A stretch of DNA of 64,000 nucleotides. Origin: Adenophora triphylla var. japonica. Its lineage: Eukaryota; Streptophyta; Magnoliopsida; Asterales; Campanulaceae. A model generated the notes under the pieces. The model ran no database searches. It saw nothing but the letters and a program-made list of their open reading frames with translations, and had not been told where the DNA came from. The translations under genes were made by a program, and so were the position numbers. Location: contig JAFEMH010000078.1 in the NCBI GenBank assembly GCA_022495995.1, positions 310,001-374,000 of the forward strand. The letters run 5' to 3'. This document shows positions 37,151-49,793 of this stretch, piece by piece (position 1 is the first letter of the stretch; each line of letters opens with the position of its first letter).

Positions 37151-38110
37151 GCGAGAATTGTGCTTATCAATAATCCTCCACGTGGCAAGATTAATCACCT
37201 GGCTCCTTGACCTGAAATCAGAACCCACGACTAGCCGGATGTGTCTCCGGCGAAGACACTCGGGCGTGAGAGTAAGATAACGGTATATTATAGCTCAAAA
37301 TGTATTGAATAATGAACTCAGAATACAAAATGGCAGTTACCTTTCACCGTTTGGTAGTGATGAAGTATTTATAGACAAGAGTGATGTATTTTTGGGGAGG
37401 CGACATGTGCTCCGTGATTGTAGCGGCGGTTATTGGTAATGGGAACGTGTCTATAACGGTCCCTGATTTGTAGGGATGTGGTTATGAGAATTGTTTAACC
37501 AAATACGCCCTCAAGTATCAAGTCGTCACTTGTTAATTTAGGTCGAGGTCGCCATTCGAGGAATGGTCGACTCCGTCGAGTAGAGCATGGTTCGTGCAGA
37601 GTTATAATATGGATTCTGAGGTCGGACTAAGTTAAGTCGGGGCCTGGTGAGCCGGACCATGGGCTTAGTCGACTGATCATTGAGATGGGCTTTGGGCCCT
37701 GTTTTGATTGGGCCAGCCTTATTGAGAATGTGAGAGTCCAGGCTGTCCGTGATTGGGCTTTACTCGTTTGGCCCAACTCGACACTTTTGGTATGTTCAGT
37801 GGCCCCCAACTTTCGAGTTGACTTCGTCGACTTGGAAGTTAAGAAAATGTTTGATAAGAATGGTTTTACTCGCAGGTCGCTGCAAGTTTTTGAAGTAGGT
37901 CGACAATGATGACGTGGCACAATCCCGGTCGTTGGCGATGAACGGTAGGAGATGAAGGAGCGCCGGTTTTAATAATGATTGCAATTCTGACGCTTGGAAC
38001 TCCTTCTCGGAAACCGTTTCCGCCATTAATATGGAAATTATTTTTTGAATTTTCTTTTTTCCTTTCCAATCTTGGAAAATATAAATTGCACATTCCTTCT
38101 CTGTTTAGAA
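37151..38110 (-). repeat. Tat-lineage gypsy 3' LTR-like region, copy A
   Basis: Downstream of the minus-strand integrase and the extra gene, this segment has a minus-strand TATAAATA box (37373-37366) followed by a leader with AGCCGGATGTGTCTCCGGCG. It probably contains the 3' LTR, but terminal TG/CA and target duplications could not be fixed. Confidence 0.5.
38080..38087 (+). promoter_or_regulatory. Plus-strand TATA box of the antisense extra gene, copy A
   Basis: TATAAATT lies about 195 bp before the first ATG (38282). It is repeated in copy B at 55593-55600. Confidence 0.5.
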
Positions 38111-38281
38111 CTTTTACCGTTTTCAAGCTCTGAGAATCTCCGGCGAAAATAGCGAAGAAGCATTTGAGTTAAATTGGGCTTCCGTCTTTGGTACCAGCTT
38201 CCTACTCCGACCTTTGCAAAGGTATTTCTTTCCCCTTCTTTCTTTAGGGCTTTAATTTCTGTTCTATCTTTGATTTCCGCC

Positions 38282-41200
38282 ATGGCTAGAACCTTTAGTA
38301 GCGAGCCAGGAGCTTGGTATGGGTACTGCACTATTAACCGTAGGGTTTACAAGAATATGAACGGTGAGTGGAGATTTTAACCAAGTGGGAATTAAATTTT
38401 AGTGAGATAGGTTTGCCCATTGTAGGGGACGTTGAAAACCTGGTAGTTGATGATTCAAATATCGTCACCTTCCATCTATTCCATGAACTGCTCGACCATA
38501 TTACTTTGTTCTACGTTAGGGATGTCCTCAAACCCTCCTTCCTTAGGAATAGGATAGGCTTTCCAGGGGAGTCTAGGTCGTCCTTAGGTAGGTCGGCGAA
38601 CATGATCATAGGGCGACTCCCTGTTTCCTCTTTTGTTTGTACGGATATGACGACCCAAGGTGGAGCCACAGCTTCAACTTCTCCAGGCCCCAGGATAGTA
38701 AATGCATTTGGGTCTGATGTGGTGCTAGGCAAGAACGAGAGGGGCTATGTGCCCCAAAGACCTACCCGTGGGAGGAAAAATATGGAATCCCGTTATGATG
38801 TGATCTACAACTTCGTGGGGTAGATAGGGCGGACTTTAGGGTGACCATCCTTAGTCGAAAGAATTTATGGCCAAATACCGTGCTACCTTCACTAGAGATG
38901 CTACTAAGGTCGCTTTTTTATGGGCGGTTCGAGGCCGGGTTGAGGTTGCCGTTGGATCCCTTTATCAATGAGTTCCTCGAGTGTATGGATGCCCTCCCCT
39001 TCGGCTTGGGGCCAACACCGTAGAAATCTTGGTATGTTTTGCAATGGTGTGTAGGTTTTTGGGCCATGAGCCTTGTATGAAGGTTTTTAAAGAATTTTTG
39101 GTGCTAAGCTTGATAAGCATGATTGGGGAATTAGTACCCCTCCAAGCCCAACTCTCCCAAGTTGTTTGCCAACCTTCCCAATAAACACAATTGCCGGAAC
39201 TCGCATGTAGTTTTGGTTGAGAGCAAGCCGGGATGGGAATTTCCGTTGCCTAATGATGAATCGATGTTATCGGTGAGGACAATTACTTGGGAGCCTCCTT
39301 GGTACCAAACTTTGTACAAAAAGTCAGTGTGCGTTGGTCAAGGATGGGCCTATCACCGGGAATCCTTAGGAACAACCAAATACAACTATATCCAAGCCGG
39401 GATGATGCACGGAGATGGAGTAGTGGAGCCCCTTGTTCTGTGTTGAGAGGCCAGATGTACCCTGATTGGGTTACTCACTCTTTGGGTAGATTTGAAGAGA
39501 ATTGCCAATTTTGCCAGAAGACAGACAATTATTGCAAGGAAAATGGAGAACACATTGGTGGTAAGGGTTTACTCGTTTCCCTTCATTAGCTCGTCCACTG
39601 TTAACTTGCATAAGTAGCTCTTTATAGGCGCACAGAAATATTTTGAGCTGCATACACAACTCTTAGCTCGTCCGTCGCCTGTTCGTACGTAGAACTAGTT
39701 AGCTCGTACATAGAACTATCTCGAATTGCCACTCTGTACTTATCAAATTGCCTGCTCGTATGTAGAATTAGTTAATTCGTACATAGAACTGCTTTGCATC
39801 GTATCAATTACTTCGTTATAGAACATTTTAGCTCGTACATAGAACTGCTTTGACTTGCCGAGCTAATACTTGATTACTTTGATGTCATACAGTTTTGACT
39901 CCTGAACAAGAAGCAGCAATGGTTCGAATAGTAGGGGTGTCAGATAAGAAGAAAGCTAAGAAAGCCCGTGGGGCGGATGCTAGAGCGAGTAGAGAGAGGG
40001 AGGCCGCTGCGAGGAACAATTTGCTTGCCCAAGGACACAGCTGGGATGATCCCCATGGAAGAGACTGAGTTGGAAAATCCCGCGCTGAGTGGGACCCCCT
40101 CTGCCAATGTTAATGAAGGAGGTGATGAGTCCAACAGGTCAGTTAGACCCATCTTGAGTTCTGACCCAATCTCGATGCCAATCTTTGTAACCTCGGGTCT
40201 TTGGGGTAAGTGTGGTTAGTCCTCAGAACATCGTCAATATTGATGATGATGCCATGGAAGAAGATGATGATGATCGTCCTTTGAGCTCGCGGAAGAGGTC
40301 TCGATCCGAGAAGGGTAAATCTGCGTCCTCGAGCCAATTGCCTCCACCAACTTCCTCTCCCACAAGTAAAGAGTCTCTGGATGAAATGATGAGGAGGTTG
40401 AGTGACGTCCCTCCTCTCGAAGGACTCAATTGCCTGAGTCGCCGCTACCCAGACATGAACTTGGGTCAGGTGATTGTGAGAAGAGCTGTGGATGTGGGTC
40501 TGCTGGCTCATTTTGCTGATAAGGGCATAACGCCTGAAGAATTCTCAGCTCGATCTGGGATGGCTCATTGCGAGGTAACTTCCCACTTTCTCTTTCTTTC
40601 TAGTCGCTTATTCTCTTACTCGATCAACTGAAATTACATGCTAACACTTCCTTGATTTCTCTGGAATATAGAATCTCACCATGGTCGAGCAGGTTAAGAG
40701 ATCCTGGAGGGCCTCCATTGAGAGGGAGAGGCAGGCCCTCAAAGATTATTCCAAAAAGGCTAAAGAGCTTGCGGATATGAAGGAGAAGTACAACGATCTA
40801 GACAATTCGTATGAAGCCAATGAGATGGTAAAGACAAAAGCCTTGTCCGACCTTGAAGCTACGTAATCCAAACTCAAGGAAGTGACCTCAGAAAGGGATG
40901 CTGAGCGCCTTGCTCATGAGAAGACGAAGGTCGAGCTTACCACTGTCTCCAAACTTCTCGCAGATAAAGATTCTTTTTTGAAAGAGCTTAACGAGGAGCA
41001 CAACTCAGCTCGAGCTAAATGGAAGGAGGCTCTGGAGAAGGCTGGCCCCGATGCTGTGGATAAGTTCAAGGAGGGAGACGAGTTCTATAATGCCATTGTG
41101 GCCAAAGCACAAGATTTTCTTGAGGTCGGCAAGAGGCACATGGCTCGTCGAGCACTGGTGGATCCCACAGCTACAGTTACCATCGAGCAATTAGCTCGTT

Positions 41201-41424
41201 GGTTTTCTGAGTCCCAGTTCGACATGGAAGCTCGCAGGGGTCACTCGCTCGTCCCCTATCTTGAAAATGACTTGGCCTTCATTGCCCAAGAGGATGAAGA
41301 GGACCACTTTGAGAAGTGGGAAGCTCCCCCTGTGGCCGACAGGAATTTTGATGTTGTTCTACAAGAACTTGAGGATGCTGCCACCATGGATGAAGATAAT
41401 GCAAGTTTATTCAGAGTCGGGTAA
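38282..41424 (+). pseudogene. Antisense extra gene of the Tat element (aORF), copy A
   Basis: This multi-exon gene lies opposite to gypsy pol, between pol and the 3' LTR, a known arrangement for the Tat/Retand lineage. The first block starts MARTFSSEPGAWYG. Middle blocks (38368-38823, 39131-39560) include FVCTDMTTQGG and a Cys-rich CQFCQKTDNYC. The 39893-40574 exon is acidic and serine-rich with nuclear-signal-like SSRKRSRSEKGK. The exon from 40672 is a long coiled coil (ERERQALKDYSKKAKELADM). Compared with copy B it lacks about 33 bases at 38372 and has a TAA at 40864 where B reads CAG. Its function is unknown. Most breaks fall at CHG-type sites and may not be real. Confidence 0.6.
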
Positions 41425-41865
41425 ACCCATAGGTCCCCAGCAACAAGGAGAGGTGGAAGGACAAGTTGCTACCGACGACCAGGCCCGACGTCAACCAAAA
41501 CTCTTGAATTTCTTAGCTGAATTGTAATGAACAAGTCCCAACTAACATTTTTGCTCTTTTGATTCCTTGAATATTTGAATGCCTTGGCCCTATTTTTTGG
41601 GAGGCAAGATACTTTTGTAAATTTATTTTGTCTAAGTCTTAGCCCGCTTTGGGAAACTTATCTCTATCATAGCTGACCTTATTTACTGCATGTTGTATGC
41701 TTTTAAAATAAACATCGAGCTAGAGATAGATAGGATGAATGAGTAAACTCGAGCCTAGAGGTGACTTGATCTTTATTTATTTAGTCGACCTCAGACTTGC
41801 TTAACTTTTTTGTGAATGAGATTGACTATGAGTCGAACCTGCTCACACTATTGAAGCTGACCTAG

Positions 41866-42258
41866 GGTCTAGCTAATTAGAACAAACTGACTAAGAGTCG
41901 AGTTTGTTAGAACGAAGTCGACTAAGAGTCAGACTTGTTAATTGAACAAAGCTGATTAAGAATCGAGCTATTTAGAACAAACTGACTAAGAGTCGGGTTT
42001 GTTAGAACGAAGTCGACTAAGAGTCGGACCTGTTAACTGGACAAAGCTGATTAAGAATCGAGCTAATTAGAACAAACTGACTAAGAGTCGAGTCTGTTAG
42101 AACGAAGTCGACTAAGAGTCGGACTTGTTAAATGGGCAAAGCTGATTAAGAATCGAGCTTAATTAGAACAAACTGACTAAGAGTCGAGTTTGTTGGAATG
42201 AAGTCGACTAAGAGTCGGACTTGTTAAATGAACCAAGCTGATTAAGAATCGAGCTTGC
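41866..42258. repeat. 95 bp tandem repeats with GACTAAGAGTCG dyads, copy A
   Basis: About four units at a 95 bp period are present. Each unit has three roughly 32 bp subunits with the core GACTAAGAGTCG or GATTAAGAATCG, and CGACT-AAG-AGTCG is an inverted repeat. The array lies between the convergent ends of gypsy pol (minus) and the aORF (plus). Confidence 0.9.
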
Positions 42259-42376
42259 TAGGATTGGTGTAACACTATGTTTGATCGAATAAACTGCACT
42301 TTTTATTGAAGTAGGGAACATGTTTACATCAACTTGAAACTAGAACTAACATGAGCTTGAACTTTGAAACTGAAAG

Positions 42377-43447
42377 CTAGAAGTAGTATTTGATGAGGTG
42401 AGTAGCATGCCAAGGATGTTTCAACTCGTCACCTCCGGAATGAGCTATCATGTAGGTTCCTTCTTTGACGACTCGAGTAACCACATAGGGACCTTCCCAG
42501 TTAGGAGATAGCTTGTTCTGCTGGGTCCTTCTACCCGTTGCCTCAATCTTTCTCAACACATAATCTCCAACTTGGAACGACCTGGCCTTGACCTTCTTGT
42601 CGTGATAACTTTTAGTTCGCTGCTTGTAGTTGACCATTCGGAGGTAGGCTGTTTCTCGCTTCTCGTCGATCGTGTCCAAGTCGATCAACCCGTTGGTATC
42701 ATTACTGCTCTTGATCAAAGAAGGTCACTCTAGCGATAGGGAATCGAGCTCGGCGGGTGCCGTGGCCTCGACCCATATGTGAGAGCAAAGGGGTTTCCCA
42801 GTAGGCCCCAGTGGTTGTACGAACTGCCCAAAGAGCAAGGGGGAGTTCGTCCAACCAATTGTTTCGTCGACCTACGAGTCCAGTCTTGAGCGAAGATAGA
42901 ACAAGTTTATTTGCTGCCTCAGCTGCCCATTTTCCTTGAGGATAGGCAACAGAAGATTGCCAATGCTTGATTCCTACCCGATTCATCTCTGCTTCGAAGG
43001 CTCTGGAGAATTGCAGTCCGTTGTCAGATACTATAGCTCGAGGAAAACCAAACCGACACCAAATAAAGTCATGAATAAAGTTGATAGCATTTTCCTCTGT
43101 GATGCGAGCTAATGGTTTGGCCTCAACCCATTTAGTGAAGTAATCTATGGTGACGATCACATACTTGCAGTTTCCTCGGGCGGGAGGGAAGGGTCCAATC
43201 AGGTCGACGCCCCACATGTCAAATGGCCAAGCTGCGATCACAGGAGTCTGCTCTGTTGTAGGCACATGGGGAAGGTTGGCAAACCTTTGGCATTGATCAC
43301 ATTGCTGAACAAAGTTGTGAGTGTCAGCTCTCATGTGTGGCCAGTAGTACCCCAAAGTGATTAACTTGTCAGCAAGGGTCCTGGCCCCCGGGTGTCCACC
43401 ACAAATTCCACTATGTACCTTGTTGGTCCCAAAGGTGGCAACAAGGG
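42377..43447 (-). pseudogene. pol: Tat-lineage gypsy integrase, copy A (interrupted)
   Basis: On the minus strand it reads from the zinc-binding HHCC region (HSGICGGHPGARTLADKL, QCDQCQRFA) into the integrase core: MWGVDLIGPFPPARGNCKY with its first catalytic Asp, IVSDNGLQFS with the second, and then a C-terminal part ending HPWHATHLIKYYF. It lacks a chromodomain, consistent with Tat. The 5' part of pol is cut off by the Copia LTR beginning at 43448. The frame changes near 42710, where A has TACTG and B has TCTG; B is open there. Confidence 0.85.
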
Positions 43448-44892
43448 TGAAAATACAGCTAGAGGGGGGGGGGTGAATAGCTGTTTAAAATTTTTCGCCC
43501 TCTTTTAAAGACTGAACCTCTTGCTTACAAAATCCTCTTGCAGTTGATAATAGACTACAAGTGATAGTGTAAAATGCACAGCGGAATAATAGAGTGTAAA
43601 GCGGTTTTGAGAGGCGGTTTGTAAAATGCGGTTTTGGTGGTGCGGTTTTGGGAAGTGCAGTTTTACAAACACGTGTGGTTTTGACTTTGTTAACTCCAAA
43701 CACTATTTCACAATAATGGATAGCTAAATAAAGATCAAACAGAGACAAAGATAAATAATTAGCAAGCACAAGAAATATAAAAGCATAAAGTAAGAACACG
43801 CTATTTGGAGTGGTTCAATCGATAAACGATCTACGTCCACTACCAAGATGGTTAGTCTTGGATTTCTAAGAGAGATTTTATATTAAGTATTGTGAGATTA
43901 CAAAGTACAATAAAATCTTTTCTATGAAGAACAAATCCAAAACTATAACCAGTGTATCTCAAATGAATAAACTATGTGTTTAGACAAGAGAGGTGTGTGT
44001 GTGAGAAACAAGATCAAGGCTCTTTAAATCTGTGAGATGTAGAGCTCAATGATTCTTGAATGTGTTAAGGCTTGATTTCTGGGCTAGGAATATTTCTTGA
44101 ATATGAAGATTCAAAGGGTTGAATAATTTCTGGGCAGAGCTTCAGCTTCTATGAACACAGTACTTTCAAATTTTTCAAGCTATCTTCAAATGGTGAAGAT
44201 TGGGGTTATTTATACCCAAGCATCAAGAAACTAGCCGTTGGATACAGCTGTTGAAGGACAGTACTTGATGCTTTCTAATTGGTCCACAGCAACCACTTTT
44301 TGTCCTTTGGTACAGCTGCTGCAGATAAAGGCGATCGAGCTCCAGCAAGCAATGAGGTTAGGACACTGTCACCTTTTCAAGATCCTTGCAGATCTTTTCT
44401 GACATTGAATCACGTGACAAGATATGGTGGTTGACTTTTGATATTGCTGACGTGGATTCCAACGGATAAAAAGTTGTTCACTTCAAATAGCCAATCATTG
44501 GATGCGGTTGGTGAGACGTGGTTAGGAACATGCGGTTTTGCTACACCAGGAGGTTGCATGGATGCGGTTGCACATGAACTACACAGGTGCGGTTCAAGGG
44601 CGGTTGCATGCGGTTGGTTCAATAGGCGAGATTCAAGGTAGAACTACACTTGCGGTTTACAAGTGCGGTTCGTAGGGCGGTTTTGAATACTGCCGGATCT
44701 GCAACCTTGCTTCCAAAGAGTCTTGTGCCGCCTTGAGCCTAAGATTAACCTATTCTATAAAATGGACTTAGCTAAAAAATTGAAGTCTAAGCTTCATTAC
44801 ATAGGGTCCTAAAGTCCTTAAAATAGACAGGAGGTTATGGTATCAATCAAATCTAATACAAAATAGGAGGGTTAAAACATGCATACCCAACA
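43448..44892 (-). repeat. 3' LTR of the Copia element, copy A
   Basis: On the plus strand it runs from TGAAAATACAGCTAGAGGGG to ATGCATACCCAACA (about 1.45 kb). The G-run with GTGAATAG is typical of SIRE-type LTR ends. It is rich in GCGGTT words. Confidence 0.75.
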
Positions 44893-44908
44893 ATCTCCCT
44901 ATTTGATT
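44893..44908 (-). promoter_or_regulatory. Polypurine tract of the Copia element, copy A
   Basis: On the minus strand AAATAGGGAGAT immediately precedes the LTR. Copy B reads AAATAGGGGGAGAT at 62449-62462. Confidence 0.7.
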
Positions 44909-45420
44909 GATGCCATTACCTACTATAACAAACGCAAACATTGTACTTGGTAAGAACATGTCCATAAGATTTAACATGGTAATTCATGTCCCAAGTCAAT
45001 GCACACACTTAGCTTAAGCTATAGATTTCTATACTTTCTAAAAGATGAAAACTTACAATGTGGAAAGTATAGAAATGCATTCAGTGCACTTAAGAAATTG
45101 TGAGTTTAAGTTCAAAGTGCGGTTCAAACTGAATGTTTAAACATCAATTCAAAATAGTAATTTTAAGTTAGAAAATATTTGAATGAGTTTTATAAACCAT
45201 AAGAGGTTTCATTGTTCTACAAACAAGCGGTTTGATATGAACAAGGTTTTGGAACCAATGATGCATTTTTCATTACTACCAATGCGGTTACACTTACAAT
45301 GGTAGAGAAGCAAAATACAAAGGTTTCAAAAACAAAAGAAAGTTGGACAAAAATTACATGGAGTGTGGTCCAACAAAACAAAAAGAGTTCAACAAAAAGG
45401 ATAAAGGCATTACAAATGAG
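44909..45420. other. Copia 3' untranslated region, copy A
   Basis: Non-coding sequence lies between the polypurine tract and the accessory ORF stop, with scattered GCGGTT words. Confidence 0.6.
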
Positions 45421-48400
45421 AAATCCTAATGCTGACGCGGTTGATGATGCGGTTGATGATGCGGTTGATGATGGCGCGGTTGATGTTGATGGCGTGCTTG
45501 CTCTCTTGGTTGATTGACTTCTTCTTTGGGCATTTGCGGTTGAGAAGGTCCGAAGGCCGAGCTTTCACCTCGATATTTCTTCGAGGGCTCACTGAGGTCT
45601 TCACTGCCCGGCAAGAGTAGTCTCAACAGTTCGTAGTGCGGTTCTGAGAATCGGCGGCGGTTCCAACAGCATCAACAGATCTAGTGTTTCCATCAACACT
45701 TTCCTTGATACGAGTAGTGAATCCTTCAATGCGGCCTTCAAGGAATTGTAGAATGTGAAGATCTCATCCTGAATGGCTCTTGTTTGAGTAGAGAGAGCAT
45801 CTCTAAGCGGTTCCGGATCAACAGTCACATTCGGGTTGGACTTCAATTCCTTGATGGAGTTGTCTAGCTTGAGGTTGAAGCTTGCTTTGAGGTTCTCAAA
45901 TCGAAGGAGATATCATCATCAAAATTCCTTACTTGCTCTTTGATCTTGTCTCCCACTATGTTGAGATCAACATTTATTCTATCTTTAAGGGAGTCCAGTT
46001 CGGTAAAAATTTTCAAATTTAGTCATCTAGAGCGGTTTGGGAAGGAGCGGCTGAGGTTGAGGCTTGCTGCGGTTGGGTTTCTTGGAGGGTCTTCATGAAA
46101 GCAATTAGTGCAGTGTTGGTGGAGGTGACAAACTCATTGGAAAGATTTGTGAGCATTTCATGAAGTTGGGTTTTTGAAACAGCGTCGCCCCGTGGCACTA
46201 AGCACTCCTCGGGCAAGATCTTCTTTAAAGCCACAGAAAACACTCTGTAGCTGCGGTTTTAACAGCTTCAGCGGTTTGGATAGAGGAACTTCTCTCCCCC
46301 TTAATGGTATCAATCAAAAAGGATTTAAGATTTGCCAATTCTAGGGCTTGAGCATCCACCTTGGCTAGAAGGGTTTGGTTGGAAGCGGTTAGGGAATTAT
46401 TGGAGGCTTCAAGAGCGGCATTTGAAGCGGTTAGCTTGATCATGTGGCCTTGGTTTAAGAGAAGTTGGCCTTGGATAAGATTAAGGGTTGAAAGAATTTG
46501 GGAGTAATCTGTTGGAGGTGCGGTTGAGGTTGAAGGGATATGGGTAAATGAGGGAGGCGGTTGAGATTGGGTTGTAGGAGCGGTTTGAGATAAAGGATTC
46601 AGAAGGGTTTGGAAAAGGCGGCTGGCAGGGACTGTGAAAGGTGAAGCGGTTGAGGGAGGAATTGGTTGTGTTTGGGGTAAAGGGATAGAAGCGGTTGGGA
46701 TAGGTATTGAGGGGATTGGTGCGGTTGAGATAGGTGCGGTTGGAGGAGGTGGAATGATAACATTTGGAATAGCAGAAGTCATAGGGTTGGAATTTGAGGA
46801 TGAACTGGTGGTGTGAACTTCAACAGAAGGGGATTTCTGTTGAGTAGGTGAAGTTTGTGGAATGGGAGAGGTTTGAAGAGGTGGGGTTGGAAGGCGGTCA
46901 GGAGTAGGAGATTTATGTTGGGGGGAATGTTCAGAAGGTGGAGGAGTATTGACGCGGTTAGGGGATGGTGTTTTGTCACGGTTAAGGTTTGAAATGGAGA
47001 TGGCTGGAGTGTGATGTGAGTAAGGTGGTGATTGGGCGCGGTTTGAATTTTGGATAGATGGGGAGCGGTTTGTTTTCTGAGGTGAGGGAGTTGGTGATTT
47101 GGATTGATAGGAGGAAGAATGAGATTTAGAAGGGGATTGGGACGGTGTATGGGAAGTGGAGTAGGAAGAAGATTTAGAAGAAGATGGAGAAGGGGAAGAT
47201 TGATTTCTAACTCTTTGAAGAAACCGCTTGGGGCCTTTGGTTGGAGTATTCTTTTTGGCAATCTGTTTAACCCTCTTAGGTTTCTCCCCCTGAGCGGTTG
47301 CAGCTCTTTGCGGTTGAGGAGGAGAGAGCGGTTTAGAGGGTTGGAAGGTATCAGCATCATAGAGAGCCCTGTAGTCATCATTGCCAAAAGAGAATCTGAA
47401 GGAGTGTAAAGTCTTGAGGCCTAAGGATTCTTCATCTCCCCAGTGATAGCAAATGTCAGGGGTAGTAGTCCTCATATCTTCCAAGTGTTGATAATTGCCA
47501 AAGATGGCGGTCAGCAATCTCCCAAAGGGTCTCCACCTGGTATGCACATCTTTGGTCTTTAGCTGGTAAGCATCAATGCTGCTGGCCAGTTCTCTCATCA
47601 AGATCTTGGGCCAATGGAGCTTCATGCCAATGAAGATAGCACAGCAATACTGCCACTGATGAGAAGTAAAGTTGTTGTGGTTTCCAGTTTTTCCACACAC
47701 AGACTTTCCAACTATGTAGCACAAGTGGCTCATCAGTTCTCCAAACTCTTTCCTTGCTATCTTCTTGTAGGAGCCAGACAAGGAATCCAGCCTTCCAGTG
47801 AGAGTGGAGCAAGTAGCATCTTGGATCTCCTGGGATACTTCAACTGGAGCATTAGATACGTGGAATTCAAAGGTGCCTCTGATATCTAGGTAGTCAATAG
47901 AGACTTTGAATCCTTCTACAATTCCCACTAAGTTGGGGATCTTAGTTCCATCTGAAAGGACGGTCTCTCCCTTGACTGCGGTCTCGTAGAATTGATCAAT
48001 AAACAGAGGGATGGTATATGATTGTTGTTTGTTGAAGAGGGGAAGGATTCCAGAGGCTTTCATCTTCTTTATCATCTCTCTTCCAAGAGCATCAGTCTGC
48101 AACTCAGGTTCGTTTATCTCCCAACCTGGCAGGAAATACTTGGTATTCTACAAATAAAACACATAAGTTAGAACATAGTAGGAAAATCACAGTTCTCAAG
48201 CGGTTGGTGCACCTTTGCGGTTGGCAATGGTGCGGTTTTGGAAATGAGAGTTTCCAACCTCAAGGAAGCTGTGAATACAAGTAGAAAAAAAATAAGAAAA
48301 ATACAAAAGTATATTTACATAGTACGTGGCATTGTAATCCAAGGTTATCCCACACTGCAAGCGGTGCTTAGAGAGGAAGGTTATGGTGTCCAGCCTATAT

Positions 48401-49168
48401 ACTTAGTAATACTTTAGTAATTTCTAGCATGCTGTTTGAAAATGTATATGCGGTTTTCAGCATGCGGTTTAGAAGTGAAAAAATATGCGGTTCAGGGATG
48501 CGGTTTTGAAACGAGAATTAAGCAATTATAAGTGCGGTTTCAAAACATAGCATGCGGTTTTGAATAAAGCGGTTCAATGGCATGCGGTTTAAACATGTAA
48601 CAAAGTAAAATTTTCAGAAATTTTCTAAGTATGGAAAAACAGGTTTGAAAATTAGGTCAAGCCAAAACATAAGAATTTTTCTGAAAAAGCATGATGAACA
48701 GTTACTTGAGTGCATGAAGAACACGAAGAACACCAAGAACAAGATTTTGAAAAATGTTAACCAAAATGATCAAATAACATGTCAAAATGATCACATTGAG
48801 CAGTAGATTCATAATATAACAATAAAAACATCTACTTTACTCAGAATCACCCAGAAAATGGAGAAATCATAAAGTGGGTTTCGAAACTAAAGAAGTTTAA
48901 AATTCAAAATCAGTACCCAAAATATGTGTAGATCATGAAATAAAGCATATATTCTTAATCTAGGCAAGATTCCGAACACAACCCAACAAATTTTATGCAA
49001 AATGATTAAGAAATGAAGAACATATGAACAATAGTTAGTTTATGGGTGTTCGAAGCTTTCAAGGGTTCAACAATGGCAGTTAATCAGATAAACAAGAATG
49101 ATTTGCAGAATAGTAAGATGTTTAGGTTTAAGAAATCATACCATGTCTTCAATGGGTTTGGGAGCCAT
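45421..49168 (-). pseudogene. Spliced accessory ORF downstream of Copia pol, copy A
   Basis: A minus-strand mini-exon at 49168-49142 encodes MAPKPIEDM and ends at GTATGA. A TTTTATTTGTAG acceptor starts exon 2 at 48147 in the same phase (NTKYFLPGWEINEPELQ). Exon 2 stays open to 46228 for more than 630 residues. It has a folded N-terminal domain (to about residue 260) resembling the plant retroelement accessory or 'putative transposon protein' class, then a Pro/Ser/Thr-rich disordered region, then a heptad-rich coiled coil (MIKLTASNAALEASNNSL). At 46243 the frame breaks: A reads CCACAG where B reads CCCTG and stays open. SIRE-type elements carry env-like ORFs here, but I see no signal peptide or membrane helix. 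The product looks cytosolic or nuclear. Confidence 0.7.
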
Positions 49169-49557
49169 TGATTTGAAGAAAAACTTAAGTCTTTAAGACA
49201 GTTGAGAGTTAGAGAGAGAAAGAGAGTTGGTAAACTGACACAGAGAAGGTACGGTGCCAGAGAAAACAGAATGGAAAGTTTGAAAAGGTAAGGTATGTCT
49301 TCCATTTATAGGAAAGGATTAGGGTTTGGCAGTTGAAAGGACACATTAGCTTCACCAACTCAGTGAATCATTGCAAAATAGCACCCTTTCAGCTTCACAC
49401 ATCAACCAATGACGGCTGACATGAAGGCCATTTAATGCTAATGTTCCCTTTGCATTAAATGCTCTCAAAATTTAAATTTTCGTGGGAAAACATTTGCAAA
49501 TAAACCCTTAAAGAAAAAAAGAAGGACTGAAAAATAAATAAAAAGGAATTTGAACAG

Positions 49558-49593
<36 letters not shown>

Positions 49594-49793
49594 ATAAGTA
49601 AAAGTAAAGATAGAAAATACTCCAAGTTGAACTGCGGTTGAGATCAAGCGGTTGAAGCTATGACATGCGGTTTTAAGTGAAGCGGTTGGGCTGCAGTGTG
49701 GTTTGAGAATCCTTGCGGTTTGGTACACGCGGTTCAACGCGTGGAATTGAAACTATACTCAACAACCAAGTTAGTTAATAAAAAGAATGGAAT
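49169..49793. other. Spacer between Copia pol and accessory ORF
   Basis: Non-coding sequence contains a 27-base poly-T run (49559-49585, poly-A on the sense strand) and a cluster of GCGGTT words at 49630-49735. Confidence 0.6.

Noticed and set aside
46779..47387. 202-codon leucine/proline-rich minus-strand ORF
   Set aside because: It is an alternate frame of the low-complexity Pro/Ser-rich part of the Copia accessory ORF.
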